A stretch of 64,000 nucleotides of DNA. Origin: Hygrocybe punicea (lineage: Eukaryota > Basidiomycota > Agaricomycetes > Agaricales > Hygrophoraceae). The notes below the pieces were generated by a model. That model saw only the letters and a program-made list of their open reading frames with translations, had not been told where the DNA came from and searched no databases. The position numbers and the translations under genes are program-made. The stretch lies in the NCBI GenBank assembly GCA_963556145.1, contig OY744466.1, positions 6,061,820 through 6,125,819 on the forward strand, read 5' to 3'. Each line of letters begins with the position of its first letter. Positions within the stretch are counted from its first letter, which is position 1. This document shows, piece after piece, positions 44,606 through 56,684 of this stretch.

Positions 44606-45170
44606 TGTCCGTTTCCTTCTCCGGTACGAGTTCTCAGCTAATGTCGGGGTATCGCGACTGTCTGCTCGCCTTGTCCAATCGGCAGGCAGAAACGAATCCA
44701 GGAAATTAGCCCTCCGGGTTCTGAGTCAACATCCACAACAGCTCATCCAAGAAATCCTCCTGCCAATAATGCTCGCTTGTCGCGCTCAATATTTGCCGGG
44801 ACGCGAAAGGTATTCCATTTTCGAGACGGCACACAGCCAGATGCTTGTGCTTTGGTATACGACAATCTTGAACCTGAATTTATGTCACGACTAACCTGTC
44901 ACCCCTGTATCCGACGCAATATCTGTCGGCCAGAAGATTGAGGGTGTTGTCGTGACAACACCCTCAAAGGCCCACTCCGACGGTGCAGTGTATGCTGGTC
45001 AACTTCTCCCAAAAGGACTCGGATTTCCAATCCGCACGCCTAGGTTAGAATCTTCGTCTATCTCTCAGTTTAGATGAGCTCAATCTGGTATGCATGCAGG
45101 AGCTGGGCTGATCACCTTGTACTTATGTGGGCAGAAGTTACGCCTTCGCAAGGCCGATTTCTAAAGCAAC
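44606..45170 (+). pseudogene. Pro/Ser-rich remnant and duplicated first exon of the 41-kb gene
   Basis: About 44700-44940 reads as coding-like sequence (SRSIFAGTRKVFHFRDGTQP; LVYDNLEPEFMSRLTCHPCI) in one frame; family unknown. At 44965-45062, AHSDGAVYAGQLLPKGLGFP and IRTP repeat the first exon of the gene at 41281, and at DNA level the match also covers the upstream GTGACAACACC. So this segment is a partial duplicate of the 41.2-kb locus. Confidence 0.5.
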
Positions 45171-45212
45171 TACCAGAACTAAAGCCGCTCCGATCCACGA
45201 AAGGCCATCGCA

Positions 45213-46500
45213 TTAACCAGTAACAGCCATCCCAACAAGCCGGTACTGCTCTCCCACCTCGGTAATAACCTGCAGAGTCGCTTCGAGCGGCTCCGCGAGT
45301 CGCCTGATCTCGATAACACCATCACAGCAAAACGCAGTCGAGCTCTCCAAGAACGACCAGCCAAAGAAATCAGAATTTCTATTGAACCTTGCTGTCAACC
45401 AACGCACTGGCTTCAGTCACCTCGATGAGCGTGCAGCTATCGACAATTCCATCTCAAATCTACGCAATGCGGTCATGTTTGCAGACGACGGTCACCCACG
45501 TAAGCCAGCATATCTCGGACAACTAGCATTTGGCCTGGACAATCGATTCAGGCACTTCGGTGTACTGGAGGATCTGGACGACTCAATTTCTCACAACAAA
45601 ACCGCCCTCAAGCTCACCGGGGAAGGTCACGCAAACTACCCAGTTTTGCCTTCTAACCTCGGTTGCGTCCAGCAGCTACGGTTCGAGCGGCTCGGAGACC
45701 TGACGAATCTTCACGACTCCATCTCGAATCTGCAAAATGCAGTTAAACTTGCCGACAATGATCCAGTTAAAGCAAGGGTTCTCTATGCCCCAGTAATAGT
45801 CAGCGCAGTCGCTTCGAGCGCCTCGGTGAGGTCGCGGATCTCACCAACTCCATCTCGAATGCGCAAAAAGCCATTGACCTCACGGACTACCATCATCCCA
45901 ACAAACCAGTTCTTCTGTCTAGCCTCGGTATCCGTAACGATATCGACCATTCCATTTTGAATCTGCGAATGGCGCTTGATCTCGCTGAGACGGACCACCC
46001 AACCTTTCTTATAAACCTCGCTCACAGCCAGCAAAGTCGCTTCGAGTGCCTGGGTGAACTGGACGATTTAACCAATGCCATTTCGAATCTGGAGTTGGCC
46101 AATGAACTCACCAATGACAGCTATGCAAAGAAACCTGGGATTCTATCAAGCCTCAGTGACAGTCAGCGCAGTAGCTTCGAGCGCTTCGGTGAACTGGTGG
46201 ATATCAATATGTCCATCTCAAATGCGCTAAGGGCAGTTAAACTCGACGGTGGCAATGCAAAGAAATTGCTTTACCTCTCGAGCCTCAGTGAGCCAACGTA
46301 GTCGCTTCCAGCGGCTCGGTGACCTGACTGACCTGAACAATGCAATCTCGAATCTGGAAGAGGCAATCAAGTTCACCCACGAAGGCAACCCATGTAAATC
46401 AACCTGTCTCTCGAACCTCGGCAATATCCAGCGTATTCGCTTCGAGCACCTTGGCGTGTTTGCTGATATCAACAACTCCTTTTGTAGCCTCGGCAATTAA
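45213..46500 (+). pseudogene. Tetratricopeptide-repeat protein remnant (Agaricomycete TPR/NLR-type repeats)
   Basis: At least six degenerate 40-50-residue repeats show the pattern RFERLGDLTNLHDSISNLQN-AVKLADND-P-K-L-NLG. Examples are LGDLTNLHDSISNLQNAVKL, LGELDDLTNAISNLELANEL, FGELVDINMSISNALRAVKL and LGDLTDLNNAISNLEEAIKF. They are spread over all three frames with several stops. In Agaricomycetes such TPR arrays form the C-terminal sensor of NLR-like or CHAT-domain proteins. No effector domain is visible here. It is broken and truncated; beyond it 46500-46850 holds nothing I recognise. Confidence 0.65.
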
Positions 46501-46849
46501 CGGCCCGGCACCCCACCTTCGCGACGACCGCCAGAGTGTTGACCTGTAACTAGCCGGTATCGCCGTCAGCTGCAGAGAATCACTCACAACTACTGTCTTC
46601 TAATGCAGTCCCTCCGCACTCGCAAAACTTCTGTACCCAACAAACGTGGCCCCACTGGGTCACCATCAAGGAGAGTCCAAGAGAGGCTGACAGGAACAGG
46701 ATGATTTAACCCCGATGCTTGTGAGCAAGCCATGATGTGAGTTGGTTGAAGTTTTGACAAGGTTCATGGTAGACTTGAAGTTAATCTGTATTTGTCATCA
46801 CTTTCTGTTTGAGAAAACCAACGTACGTCGATGGTATTATCGGGTGCTT

Positions 46850-49511
46850 TCTTCGAGAATTGCCTGAAATTTAATAGATCGTCGACTTGCACAATGGCGG
46901 CCTTGGCACTCTCTGCTTAGCCGCCCTTTTCTGTGAAAAAGGCCAAACTCAGGGCAGGAACCAAGAACGAAGCAGAACAATGACACGAACCCCCTGGGCG
47001 CCGAGCATTTTCGAGTACGCAGCTTTGGTGTCTTCCAAAAAGATTTCCTTGGCGGATCGTCTGTCCCCAAGCTCGCTCAATGTCTGTATGCAGTTGAGGA
47101 TTCGTTCGTTTGGGTCCTCGTCAATCTGCACCATGACAAACTTGGACTGCCCAACACGAATGACGGATGTCATAATCAGCATTGCCTGCAAATTATAAGC
47201 TAGTCAGGATTCGCATATCCTATGCGGGACTTGGGACGAACTTCAGCACGTAGCATGTTTGCCGATGTCTGATCCTCGTCTGCTGACCGAACCACATAAA
47301 AAGTTTCGTCAGAGTTGCACCTAAAGCGGTTCCGGTGAAGAAATCACCACCCAGGATAAGCGCTACAAAACAGATTCAATTAACCAAACATATCCCGGAC
47401 GCTCATGCTTCAAAAAACCTTACTTCTCAGTGGTGGCTTCGCAGCAGCTTTGACGGCCTCCAACTTTACCGTGGTTGAACTGGTGTATGCAGTCTCCGTA
47501 GCATATGTGCTATCGGCCAATACCTTTGGCCTTCCTCTCTCCGTCTTACTCTTCTCGTTCTCCTTGGCCTCCTCGCTATCCCCCCCGGCCTCATCCAATA
47601 GCCGTTGCTCCGATGCTAAAATCGGAATCTCGCCTAAAACTTTCCTGATCTCCTGCATCCCGGCCGGGATGCTGGCGACACCTTCAAGATACTCACCCAG
47701 GATCCACAGCACACCCTGGAAGACTTTTCCTGACTTGATTTCACCAAGCGTTTGTAGCAACTTCTCGCTGATAGCCTGCCGCAAGCGGGGGAATTTTTCT
47801 ACTACTTCGCTGAGAAAAGAAGCGATGTCTCAATCTGCGCGTCCTTCTAATTTCGAAAAAAAAGGCTATGAAGGTGGACGAACCAAACGAATGCGACAAC
47901 ATCGAGGGCTGATGGGTTACTTGAGAAATCCATAAGCGCGTGTACCACGCTCGCAGCGACTTCAGAAAATTTGATAGCAGTAACGTGGATGGACTGGATG
48001 AGTAGCTGTCTATACTCCGGAGTCTGCCATGGCAAGGTTATCATCAACCATTCATGATCAAACATTGACCACGACCCACCTTCTCGTAGTCCTATTCTTG
48101 CGTCTTCTGCAGTTGTTTCTTCAGGAATAATACAACGTCCTCGGCGTTCCGACTCGAAGTCATGCTCAAGACAATGCTGATGGCTTTCCGTTGAACCTCC
48201 ATGTCCGCACCGCTAGACGATGGCATGAGTAGGGTGTAAATTATCTTTATAAATATATACCTGGAGAGGATTCGGAGGACATCCATGATGAGTCCATCAA
48301 GCACATGCCCGTGCTGCGAGCGCAAGGTGTCTAGACGGTCCAAGACGATAAGCTTGTCGTTGTTGTCCGACTCTTTGATGACAAGATTCACAAAAGTTGA
48401 GGCCGCAGCTGTATGAGGTTCGTAAACCAGAACATTGATCCATGCAGGGAAGATAAAGCCGGACCTTTCACAGCGGCTGGATTTTGCGTCAGTGTGGTCA
48501 GCGTCGCGGCAGCTTCATATTTCACCGCATGCGACGAAGTGTTGAGAAGATCAAAAATACACCGTATACAGCGAGCCTGGCGCGGGGATTGGGGTTATAA
48601 GGCACTCCAGAGAAACAAAAACTCACTCGGTGCGCGGTGTCATTTTTACTATCTATGCGGATAACCTCTATTATACTCATTTGCAACAACTCGTCAAGTC
48701 CCGTTATGTGATCATACGTGCCCAGTATCCATTCCGCCACTTTTGGCAGAGAGCAATGCGAAAGGAACACGAAGGCATTGCGCTTGCAAGTGGCATCCGT
48801 CTCGGCAGCGAGGAAGGTCTGCATGAGTTCTGGTGTGTCAGGGATGAGGTGCTCAAACTCGCGGTAGATATAATAGACTGCAAATATGGTGTTTTGGCGG
48901 ACGTAAGAGTGGCGATGCTCCAAGCAGGATCGACAGTGGGGATGAGTGGCTCAAGGAGTTCAGCGTCTTTGGCAATGTTTTGAAGAAAATGGAGAGTCGC
49001 TCCGCGGATATATTCATTAGGATGTTGCTAGCGAAGGATCTGGTAATCAAAAACACGAGAACTACCAATGAACATGGAGACTCACGAGGTCGTTCCGAAT
49101 AGAATTGCTTCAGGTGATTTCAGCCTCGTTTTCTATACACAGAGCGATGTATCATACATACACAACAAGGATCATCACTTGCTTGAGCTTCCCATTCTCG
49201 TCATACTTTGGGCAATAAAAGCCTGAGTGGAGCAACTTTTTTGATTTTTTGTTCTGTGACGGCATAACATACTGGATTATGGGCATCAAAAGCATAGGCT
49301 GAATCGTAAAGCAATCATATTAGAGATCGGCATAGCAAGTAGAGGAAGCTGGGTTTCTGTTGATGGTCAAGACGAGAATCTTGCGCAACGTGTCGATTTT
49401 GACTTCGTCGGAGCCCTTTTCCAATCCTGCTCTGAGTTCCTGGGCGGTTGGCGACTCTGCATTGACAAGGGTGTAGCAAGATGACTCTGAGGGCGCTCAA
49501 GCTCATAGTCG
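46850..49511 (-). pseudogene. SEC26: Coatomer beta subunit (COPI) pseudogene
   Basis: Minus strand, many short introns. In order: SCYTLVNAESPTAQELRAGL and KGSDEVKIDTLRKILVLTIN; PIIQYVMPSQNKKSKKLLHS; CPKYDENGKLKQVMILVV; NEYIRGATLHFLQNIAKDAE; SCLEHRHSYVRQNTIFAVYY; PDTPELMQTFLAAETDATCK; NDKLIVLDRLDTLRSQHGHV; KAISIVLSMTSSRNAEDVVL; LLQTLGEIKSGKVFQGVLWI; ALLIMTSVIRVGQS-like; VQVDDLLNFRQFSKKAPDNT. These are unmistakable beta-COP segments (vesicle coat, Golgi-to-ER). A lost base at PTCRS (about 48920-48930), disturbed frames at the start codon region and near 47000, and absence of the C-terminal appendage show it is a partial, dead copy of an essential gene. Confidence 0.85.
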
Positions 49512-50201
49512 ATTGAAGGCAAAACCCGCAAAGCGGCACGTGGTCACGGTTGTCCTTGCCAGGGAAAATAGGTCATATGAACCACCCTTCATATGGCGGA
49601 GTTGCCCTCAAGCTCACGGAAATTTGGTACCCATAATTATTAATTAACTACTAGTACTAGTAGTAGTTACAAGACTTGCAAGCATTCGTATCGGGGTACT
49701 CAAATATAGAATCCGAGAAATCGAGAAATCTTCCAATGGTGAAGCTCAGTAAAAGTGAAAATTCGTGTGAATGTCTAGTGTTGGTCGTGTCATAGTCGAA
49801 ATCGACTAAACTTTGACTAAAGGGCGTTTTAATTAATTCTGCACGACTAACTATTGACTAAGTTAGTTGTGTGACAGTCATGTCAGTGTGGCGACCGTCG
49901 TCAACGGAATACATGTGAAAGTCATACAAAGGTCATGTAACGGTCGTGTCCGTCATCAAGCTTTAAGTAATGTAATAGTCCGTTCATAGTCATAATACAT
50001 CTTACAGCAGTCAGATGGCAGTCAGATGGCAGTCAGATGGCAGTCAGGTATATTGAAATCCCACAATACAATGTAAATTATTGTTAAATGGGGATGAGGA
50101 TGAGGGGAGGGGGACAATGAGGAGAAGGGGGAGGGCAATGAGGAAAAGGGGGAGGGGGAGGGGGCCAGGGAACACCAGAGCAAGCAAAGAACAAACTGCA
50201 A
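49512..50201. repeat. Non-coding repeats between beta-COP remnant and SAP-like gene
   Basis: At 49584-49606 is a 22-bp inverse match (one mismatch) to 35376-35397. At 49646-49672 is an AT-rich palindrome (ACTAGTACTAGTAGT). From 49778 to 49960 GACTAA, GTCGTG and TGACTA motifs recur. At 50008-50047 CAGTCAGATGG is repeated three times plus a partial unit. At 50096-50165 is a GAGGGGGA-rich tract. No gene seen. Confidence 0.6.
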
Positions 50202-52801
50202 TTAGGCTTTCAACGTCTTCCGGAGCGCTTTCCTGGCTTTGCGCTAAAAAAGAACCTGTTAGAGACCTTTTTTTTAACAAAAGAAATAAATTACATCATG
50301 TAAAATCTTCGAGAGATCTTCCTTCGACGGTTGATGGGTAATCAGCGCGTGAAGAACCATAGATACCAGATCTATTGAACAATTAGTATTTTGCGCGTCG
50401 TTTGGTAGAGTGCCACTTACCCTCTTTTGTTCGGGCTTTAGCCCCAACTGGAATCCCGCTGGTTTTCATCCAATCTTTCAACTCTTCTTTCGTCAAAGTC
50501 TAAAAATATATTAGTACGCAAGAATCATGTGGATCGGTGGGCCTACCTGCATCAACTGGCGGAGATCATCCACCATGGGCTCCTCACCGATCTGACCTCC
50601 TGTGGGAGGAGTGCCAGGTGTTTGCTTGGGTGTTGTATGCCCTGAGATTGGTCCAGGTGGTATTTCGGCTGGGGTAGGAGTTCCGCCGCTTGAGGAAGGA
50701 TTGCGGTTCGCAGAGGGTGGGATCAGGGTTAGCCTAAGAGGCGGTATTTGAGCTGGGGTAGGGGTTCCGCCGCTTGAGGAGGGATCGCGGATCGGAGAGG
50801 GTGGGATCAGGGTTAGCCTAGGAGGAGGAGGAGGATTGGACCTGGGGGGCTCAATGGAAGCCGTGCCTGTGGAACCAGCCGGTGTGGGATTCACGGCCGT
50901 GGTAGGGCCGGTAGGGGTTGGGGCCTGGATAGGACCTTTGCTGGTGCCAACGGCTTGCGGAGCCTAGCTACAAAGTCACCAAAAAAATACCGGATAAAGA
51001 ATATAACCTACGCCTCCGGCATTTATCCACAAATTCCAAAGTAAATCAATCACCGCCGCCAGGTAAACATCGCTGATGTAAGATTCTGGCTCAAGCGCAC
51101 GCTGGAAGCAGAGATATCGGGCAACTTTTGAAGTCTTGATGGCGGCTGCTATGAGCCAGCATGCGATCACTGGGTTTCCAACATCCTCCCATGACTTTAG
51201 CACAGATGTGCATGTTAGCTGCCCCGCAGAAAACTGGTAATGACCCCAACCAGCATTCATATCATCTTCGCGAATACTCTCAGCGTTGGGATCTGCACTT
51301 TCAATGCGGGAGATAAAAGCGGTCACGTCAGCAGAAGGTTGTCCAGTTTGGAATCCTGAATTATGTTGCATTGAGCTAAGAAGAGCGGCAGCGTGAGGGA
51401 TGGAGGGAAAATCTTCGGCCATGATAGCTAGTTTGCGTTGGTGAGTTTGCTTGGCCTTATAGCAGGACGACTTACCTAAGAGGTTAGTGACTGAAAAAAA
51501 TAGATAACAAACAAAATAACAAACATCTGCGAAATGAACGTACATGACGGATTCACTTGTATGAAGCTGACATCGATTACGGCTGCATCGGGTGTAGTTT
51601 TCGACACCTTTTTGTTCAAGAAGCTTGACAACTGTAATTTTCTGCGCTTGGCAATTTCTCGCTTGGAACTGTCGGTTTGACCTGGGAGAAAATCAAATGT
51701 AAGGTTGTTTTAAGAGTGGGATGATGCGATGACGATGTAACCTGTGTCATTGTGCTGGCTGACAGGTAGCTGCGCATGAGTGTTTGTCTTCGTCTTTTTG
51801 CTTTTGTGTGGAGTTGACGGTGACTGCGGTCGCTTTTTGCCATCTGATATGTTGGCCGTTTGATGAGTGTCCCGACCTTGACCGTTATCATTGCCATTTC
51901 CGTCGTCTTTGCTGTTATCTGCAGCGCTCTTGCTAGTGACAAGTAAGGTATTTCCTAGAACATGCTCAGCTTTCCAGTGGGCGGCACAAAGTGCCAGCAG
52001 TGGCTGCTGTCGTTCCATTTTGTTTACAGCCGCATACCAGTCCTTGGGAAAGAATGTACGAAAGTACACCCTTGTCTTCGCACGATTTCTTGCTTGTCGA
52101 TCCTGTGGAGGCGGAAGACTCAGTAGGTCTAATTTTACTAACCGTGCTGTTGCCTTGATTGCGGACCACTCGCTTGAGGTGATCATTGTCCCATCAGCGT
52201 GTCGAATGGCCTTGTCCATGGCAGGCCTGGACTGGTTCGTTTTGGATATATTGACATCCGGATCTGCTTTGCAATCATCGAGACTCCAGAGGATTTCGTT
52301 GGGATATTGCGATGGCCTGGTAGCAGGCTGTGAGATTGTACTATTTTCTGCCGAGCTGCCAGCCAAGTGCGAAACGGAATCGCTGGGAGCAATAGAGGCA
52401 CTCCGAGTGACTGAAGATGTTTCGCGTGCTTCGGGCCTGCAACATGTCAGAAGAAATGAGAGACAACTATTGAAAACGTACAAAGATTGCCATGACGACT
52501 TTTTGAGCAAGTCGTTCTCAGAATTGAGCTGGTTATTCTCCTGTATTAACGTTTGCTGCATTTCAATGACTTGAAGGATTTGGTCACCGGCAAGCTTCCA
52601 GCTTTTGTACATGGATTGGACATGGGGGTTCTTCATCAGGTCCTGCAACTCGAGCAATTCTACCGGAGTGTTGCCATGGCCGACTGGACTAATTTGACCA
52701 CTGGACATACTGGACATACTGGACAAGGAAAAGGAATCTAAGACAGGATCCTCCAAGAATAGACGTGAAGATGGCCCGGCAGAGAATGGATGCATATCCA
52801 A
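50202..52801 (-). CDS. Coiled-coil protein with C-terminal SAP-like motif (apparently intact, unknown function)
   Basis: Start ATG at 52801 (MDMHPFSAGPSSRLFLEDPV). A zipper-like helix (ILQVIEMQQTLIQENNQLNS) follows. A 45-nt intron leads to a Ser/Thr-rich exon with a conserved-looking core (SSEWSAIKATARLVKLDLLS; TRVYFRTFFPKDWYAAVNKM; LLALCAAHWKAEHVLGNTLL) and a basic PHKSKKTKTN. Later exons carry FPSIPHAAALLSSMQHNSGF, GHYQFSAGQLTCTSVLKSWE, ESYISDVYLAAVIDLLWNLW, then Pro-rich RLTLIPPS repeats, then TLTKEELKDWMKTSGIPVGA (SAP-like, DNA-binding helix-extended-loop-helix). It ends RKARKALRKTLKA at 50202. All introns I checked keep one frame. It is probably nuclear and DNA-binding. Its start lies 148 bp from that of the divergent transposase gene. 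Confidence 0.7.
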
Positions 52802-52949
52802 CGGACACGAACTGAGAAGGTTTCTAGTTCATTCGGCATCATTCGGCATTATTCCGGGATGTTATGGTAAATTCTCACGCCACCTATATATTGACTCTAA
52901 CTTGACTCCAACTTGACTCCCCTATCCTTGCACTTCTCTCTCTACCACC
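52802..52949. promoter_or_regulatory. Short divergent promoter region
   Basis: These 148 bp separate the head-to-head SAP-like and transposase genes. They contain the repeats CATTCGGCATCATTCGGCAT and three CTTGACTC(C/T) copies, a CTATATATTGA box about 70 bp before the transposase ATG, and a pyrimidine-rich CTCTCTCTACC leader. Confidence 0.5.
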
Positions 52950-55900
52950 ATGCCCTGCTACTGCTCTCAGTGCTTTCCCCAGCGTAACCGAACCCTAAAG
53001 ACTATCAGACGACACTTGAAACAAGATCAAGAGTTACTGTATAGCGCGGAACAAACTCACACTCCAGAATTTAATGCTCATCTTCAGAAATGCATTAATA
53101 TGAATAATTCTTTCTTATTTGGTGGAGATCCTGATCAAGAAGGTGAGTGTAGTGTATATAAAGACTAGAGTGTTGGTATTAATCTATACCAACAAGCCCC
53201 AGAGACTTCCCAGAGTTTTGCCCAGGATGATGTTAGATCAGGATTAATTCATGATGAAGGTATGTTCACTTTCAGATTCTCTATTATAATATTTAATATT
53301 CTAATCCTTTCATTAAGATATGTTAGAGAACTTGAATAGTGGTAAGTTCAATAGAAAACAGCTGAATTGGCTTCAAAATTAATTTGGTATTCAAGGCTCT
53401 TTTACTGCTACCCATGATGATGGTATGTGACTGTATGTCAGTGACAATTTCATATAATAATTAATTCAATTATTATTCAGGATCAGACTTAAACATTCAA
53501 TATCTGGAAGAGGCTGAAGGTCAGTTAAACTGAATTTCTAAGATTACACTGTGGTATTTATTCAGATTTTAACATTTCAGAGTCTGCTCATCCACATGGT
53601 AGGTTCAGGTGTAAATCTACGCTGATTAAACTCTGACAATGGCATCCATTATTAATAAGATGATGACTGCAGTGACACCGACACAGATACTGAATCCTAC
53701 CAATCCAACTCCGGAATCCTGAAATTTCCAGAAGATGATTTCATATCTGATGCTACTGAGGAAGATTTTGGCAATAATTCTGATGATATGTCCAATGATT
53801 TTGAACCTGATGACCTGCCCCATGATTTGGTGAGCGAAGAGTCAGATGATGCTGAAAGCAATCAGAGTGCTTCAGATAACTCTGACAGCAATCAGAGTGC
53901 TTCAGATAACTCTAACAATCAGGGTACTTCAGATGAGTCAGAGCAACATGCTGGCCTACCTGATGTAGTGGCACATCTTCAACAGAAGTTATTAGGAGAC
54001 TACACTTTGCCTCCCATTCCTCCTGCCTCAATATCTGAGCCACGGTCATTGAGTGAATCTGAATTTCACTCACTGAGGCATTATGTGGCATGGAAAAGGT
54101 CCAATGGAACTGTTAAAGCATTCAAATTGCATTCTAAGGTTCTTCAAGCTGCAGCTGGAGTGAAGATTCTTTCCTTGTACTCTGTCCAAAAGCTAGCAAT
54201 GAACTTAACAGATTTCAGACCTTCCAAGGTGGATATGTGTCCTCACAGCTGTATTGCATATACAGGTGAATTTGAGACCATGACATCTTGTCCATATGTT
54301 AAAGAGCATAAGATATGTGGTCAACCACGCTATAAACATAAAAGCAGCCCATCAGCTCGGAACAAGCCTAGAGCACAAATGATGTATCTGCCAATTATGG
54401 CTACAATCAGAGCAATGTTTGCCAATGCAGAAACCTCCAAACTTTTGCGACACAGAGATAAATGTTTGCAACAAGCTTTGCATCTTGTAGCAACAGCTGC
54501 TGACAAACATAAATACTCTGATTTTGCTGATTCCCAAGTACATATGCATCACTACAAAGATATGCATTTGTTTCAAGAACCACGTGACATTGCTCTGGCA
54601 ATTTCAACTGATGGTGCTCAACTTACTATGAAAAAGCAATCTAACACTTGGCTTGTTATTCTCATCTTGCTCAACTTGGCTCCCGAGATTCGCTCCAAAT
54701 CTGGAAATGTTATTGTCGCCTTCGCAACTCCAGGTTCAAGACCACCTGGACACATGGAATCATTCATACACGTAATTTTTGAGCAAATGGCAGCAGCTAG
54801 TGAAGGCATATGGACATGGGATGCCATTGACTCATCCTATTTTGTCAATCGAGCTTATATTTGCATGGCATTAGGTGATATGTTGGGGTCAGCCAAACTT
54901 AATGGAATGGCAGGACATTCTGCCATTTATGGTGACCGTTTTAGTATGGTGAAGGGTGCCAGGGCAAGCAAGAACAAAGGAGCAAAATCCCAGTACTATC
55001 CAATGTCACCACCAGAAAACTCCACATATAATCCTGACCGGCCTGAATCATATGATCTTGATGACTTACCACTTCGAGATGAGGACTTCTACTGGAAAAC
55101 AATTGCTGCACTGTCAGCAGCTACATCAAAGGCTGCTGTAGCTGAGATTGTCAAAAAAACTGGTATTTCACGCATGCCTTTGTGTGCAGCTGCTGCTGCC
55201 TTTCTCCATCCAAGCTTCTTTCCCCTTGATCCATTTCATTTATTCTATGAAAATGATATGGCATTCCTGTGGGACTTGTGGACAATTTTCAGCCTACCTT
55301 CAGAGAAAATTCATCTTAGCGCTGAAAAGGCTCGCTTGTTTGGCAAATTACTAGCTGAAGCTATGTCAATACTTCCACCTGCTTTTTGTGGGCCTGTTCG
55401 AGATGTGTTCTTAAAGCGCCAGAGTCAATATAAGATATATGAATGGATGGCTTTACTCCATTGGTATATCTTGCCTATTGGTATGGAAATTGGAGTTGAT
55501 CCTGCAGTGCTTGAGAACTTGTCCTATTTTGTTGAAGCTGTTGAATTTGCTATGACTATCAAGCCCAGGACAGACACAGAGCTTCATGATCTTCACAACT
55601 TGATCAAAAAGTTTCTGCAAGGATTTGAAAAACTATATGTTGGAAAAGATCCTCAGAAAATCTCAAGGGTCCGCCTGTGTATATTTCAGTTGATCCATGT
55701 TCCAACACATATAGAATGGAATGGTTCAATAAGGCTTGGTTCACAAGCCACTGTGGAAAGAGCTATTGGAGAAATGGGTCATAAGATCCGTTCCAAAAAG
55801 GCACCATTTGCAGAATTGGCCAATATTATTTTTGAGAGAGAGCTGGTGAAACTCTTGATGCTGTATTATCCATCACTTGAGATTGATCCACCCAAATCTC

Positions 55901-56460
55901 CTCCAAGAACAATGAAACTCTTTCAAGAAATCAAAATTCTCAAAAGAGATCGTCTATCTAATGAGACATTTTCTCATCACCTTCAAACAATCTGCATTTT
56001 GTTGCAGCAAGACTTTGATCCTCAGCTTAACCTTTACAGATGGGGAAAGCTTCGTCTGATTGGGGGACATGTACTCAGAAGTCATCTGAGTGAGACTCGA
56101 GGAGTCCCTCCAGATCGATCTTCCTCTTATTTTGAGGCTAAAGTTGATGATATATCAGAACCAATTTTTGGTCAAGCTCTTGTATTCTTTGAAGTGCTGG
56201 AAACACATCAACAACTGGTTCTATATCATCCAGTTGTTGACCTTCATCTAGCCTTGAAGAGGTGGAAAGGAACTTGGTCTGAAGATATCCGGGTTTTGCC
56301 TGTGTCAGCAATATGTCATCTTATTGCCATTTGGAACCATGAACAGGCAGTTTATATACTCAGAAAACATCCAGGTCTGGAGATGTTGACTCCTGAAGAA
56401 GCTGGCTCCACCATTGAAGATGGTGACAATGATGATGACAATGATGATGACAATGATTAA
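52950..56460 (+). CDS. Tnp2-type (CACTA-related) transposase, 1050 residues, apparently intact
   Basis: Start ATG at 52950: MPCYCSQC, TIRRHLKQDQELL, an N terminus I know from basidiomycete Tnp2-like transposases. Exons 1-7 (52950-53142, five mini-exons of 63, 24, 27, 39 and 33 nt, then 53687-56460) join in one frame with phase-1 introns. The large exon has an acidic Ser/Asp/Asn-rich region; CPHSCIAYTGEFETMTSCPY (Cys/His cluster); QVHMHHYKDMHLF; DIALAISTDGAQLTMKKQSN (catalytic-Asp-type region); NTWLVILILLNLAPEIR; GHSAIYGDRFSMVKG; DPFHLFYENDMAFLWDLW; THIEWNGSIRLGSQATVERA; and an acidic DDDN tail. No stop or frameshift was found. It is AT-richer than its neighbour. Terminal repeats were not identified. 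Confidence 0.8.
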
Positions 56461-56521
56461 TAGTGCTTGGAGTATGGCCTATGACAATTTACTTTTAAAT
56501 ATCTAAAACTTATACTAGCTT

Positions 56522-56684
56522 TAATTCATAACTTTCTCTTTCTGTAACTGTGTAGTCTACAAATTCTATTTGAAGAGGCTTTTGTTTCCATGTGTACATT
56601 CTTTAATTCATAACTTTCTCTTTTTGTGACTGTGTAGTCTAAAATTCTATTTGAAGAGGCTTTTGTTTCCATGTGAAATTTGAA
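56522..56684. repeat. 82-bp tandem duplication downstream of the transposase
   Basis: TAATTCATAACTTTCTCTTT starts both at 56522 and at 56604. Each unit continues through TGTGTAGTCTA and GAAGAGGCTTTTGTTTCCAT, with only a few differences. The rest of 56461-57359 is AT-rich and holds no recognised gene. Confidence 0.85.

Noticed and set aside
46850..49511. Considered as the functional beta-COP gene
   Set aside because: A frame loss at the P-T-C-R-S site, disturbed start region and missing C-terminal appendage are incompatible with an essential coat subunit, unless base errors explain them all.
53687..56460. Considered a KDZ (Kyakuja-Dileera-Zisupton) transposase, which would pair with the TET/JBP gene
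   Set aside because: The N terminus (MPCYCSQC...HLKQDQELL) and the DIALAISTDGAQL region fit Tnp2/CACTA-type proteins of basidiomycetes; no KDZ-specific CxC domain was seen, and the two genes lie 24 kb apart.
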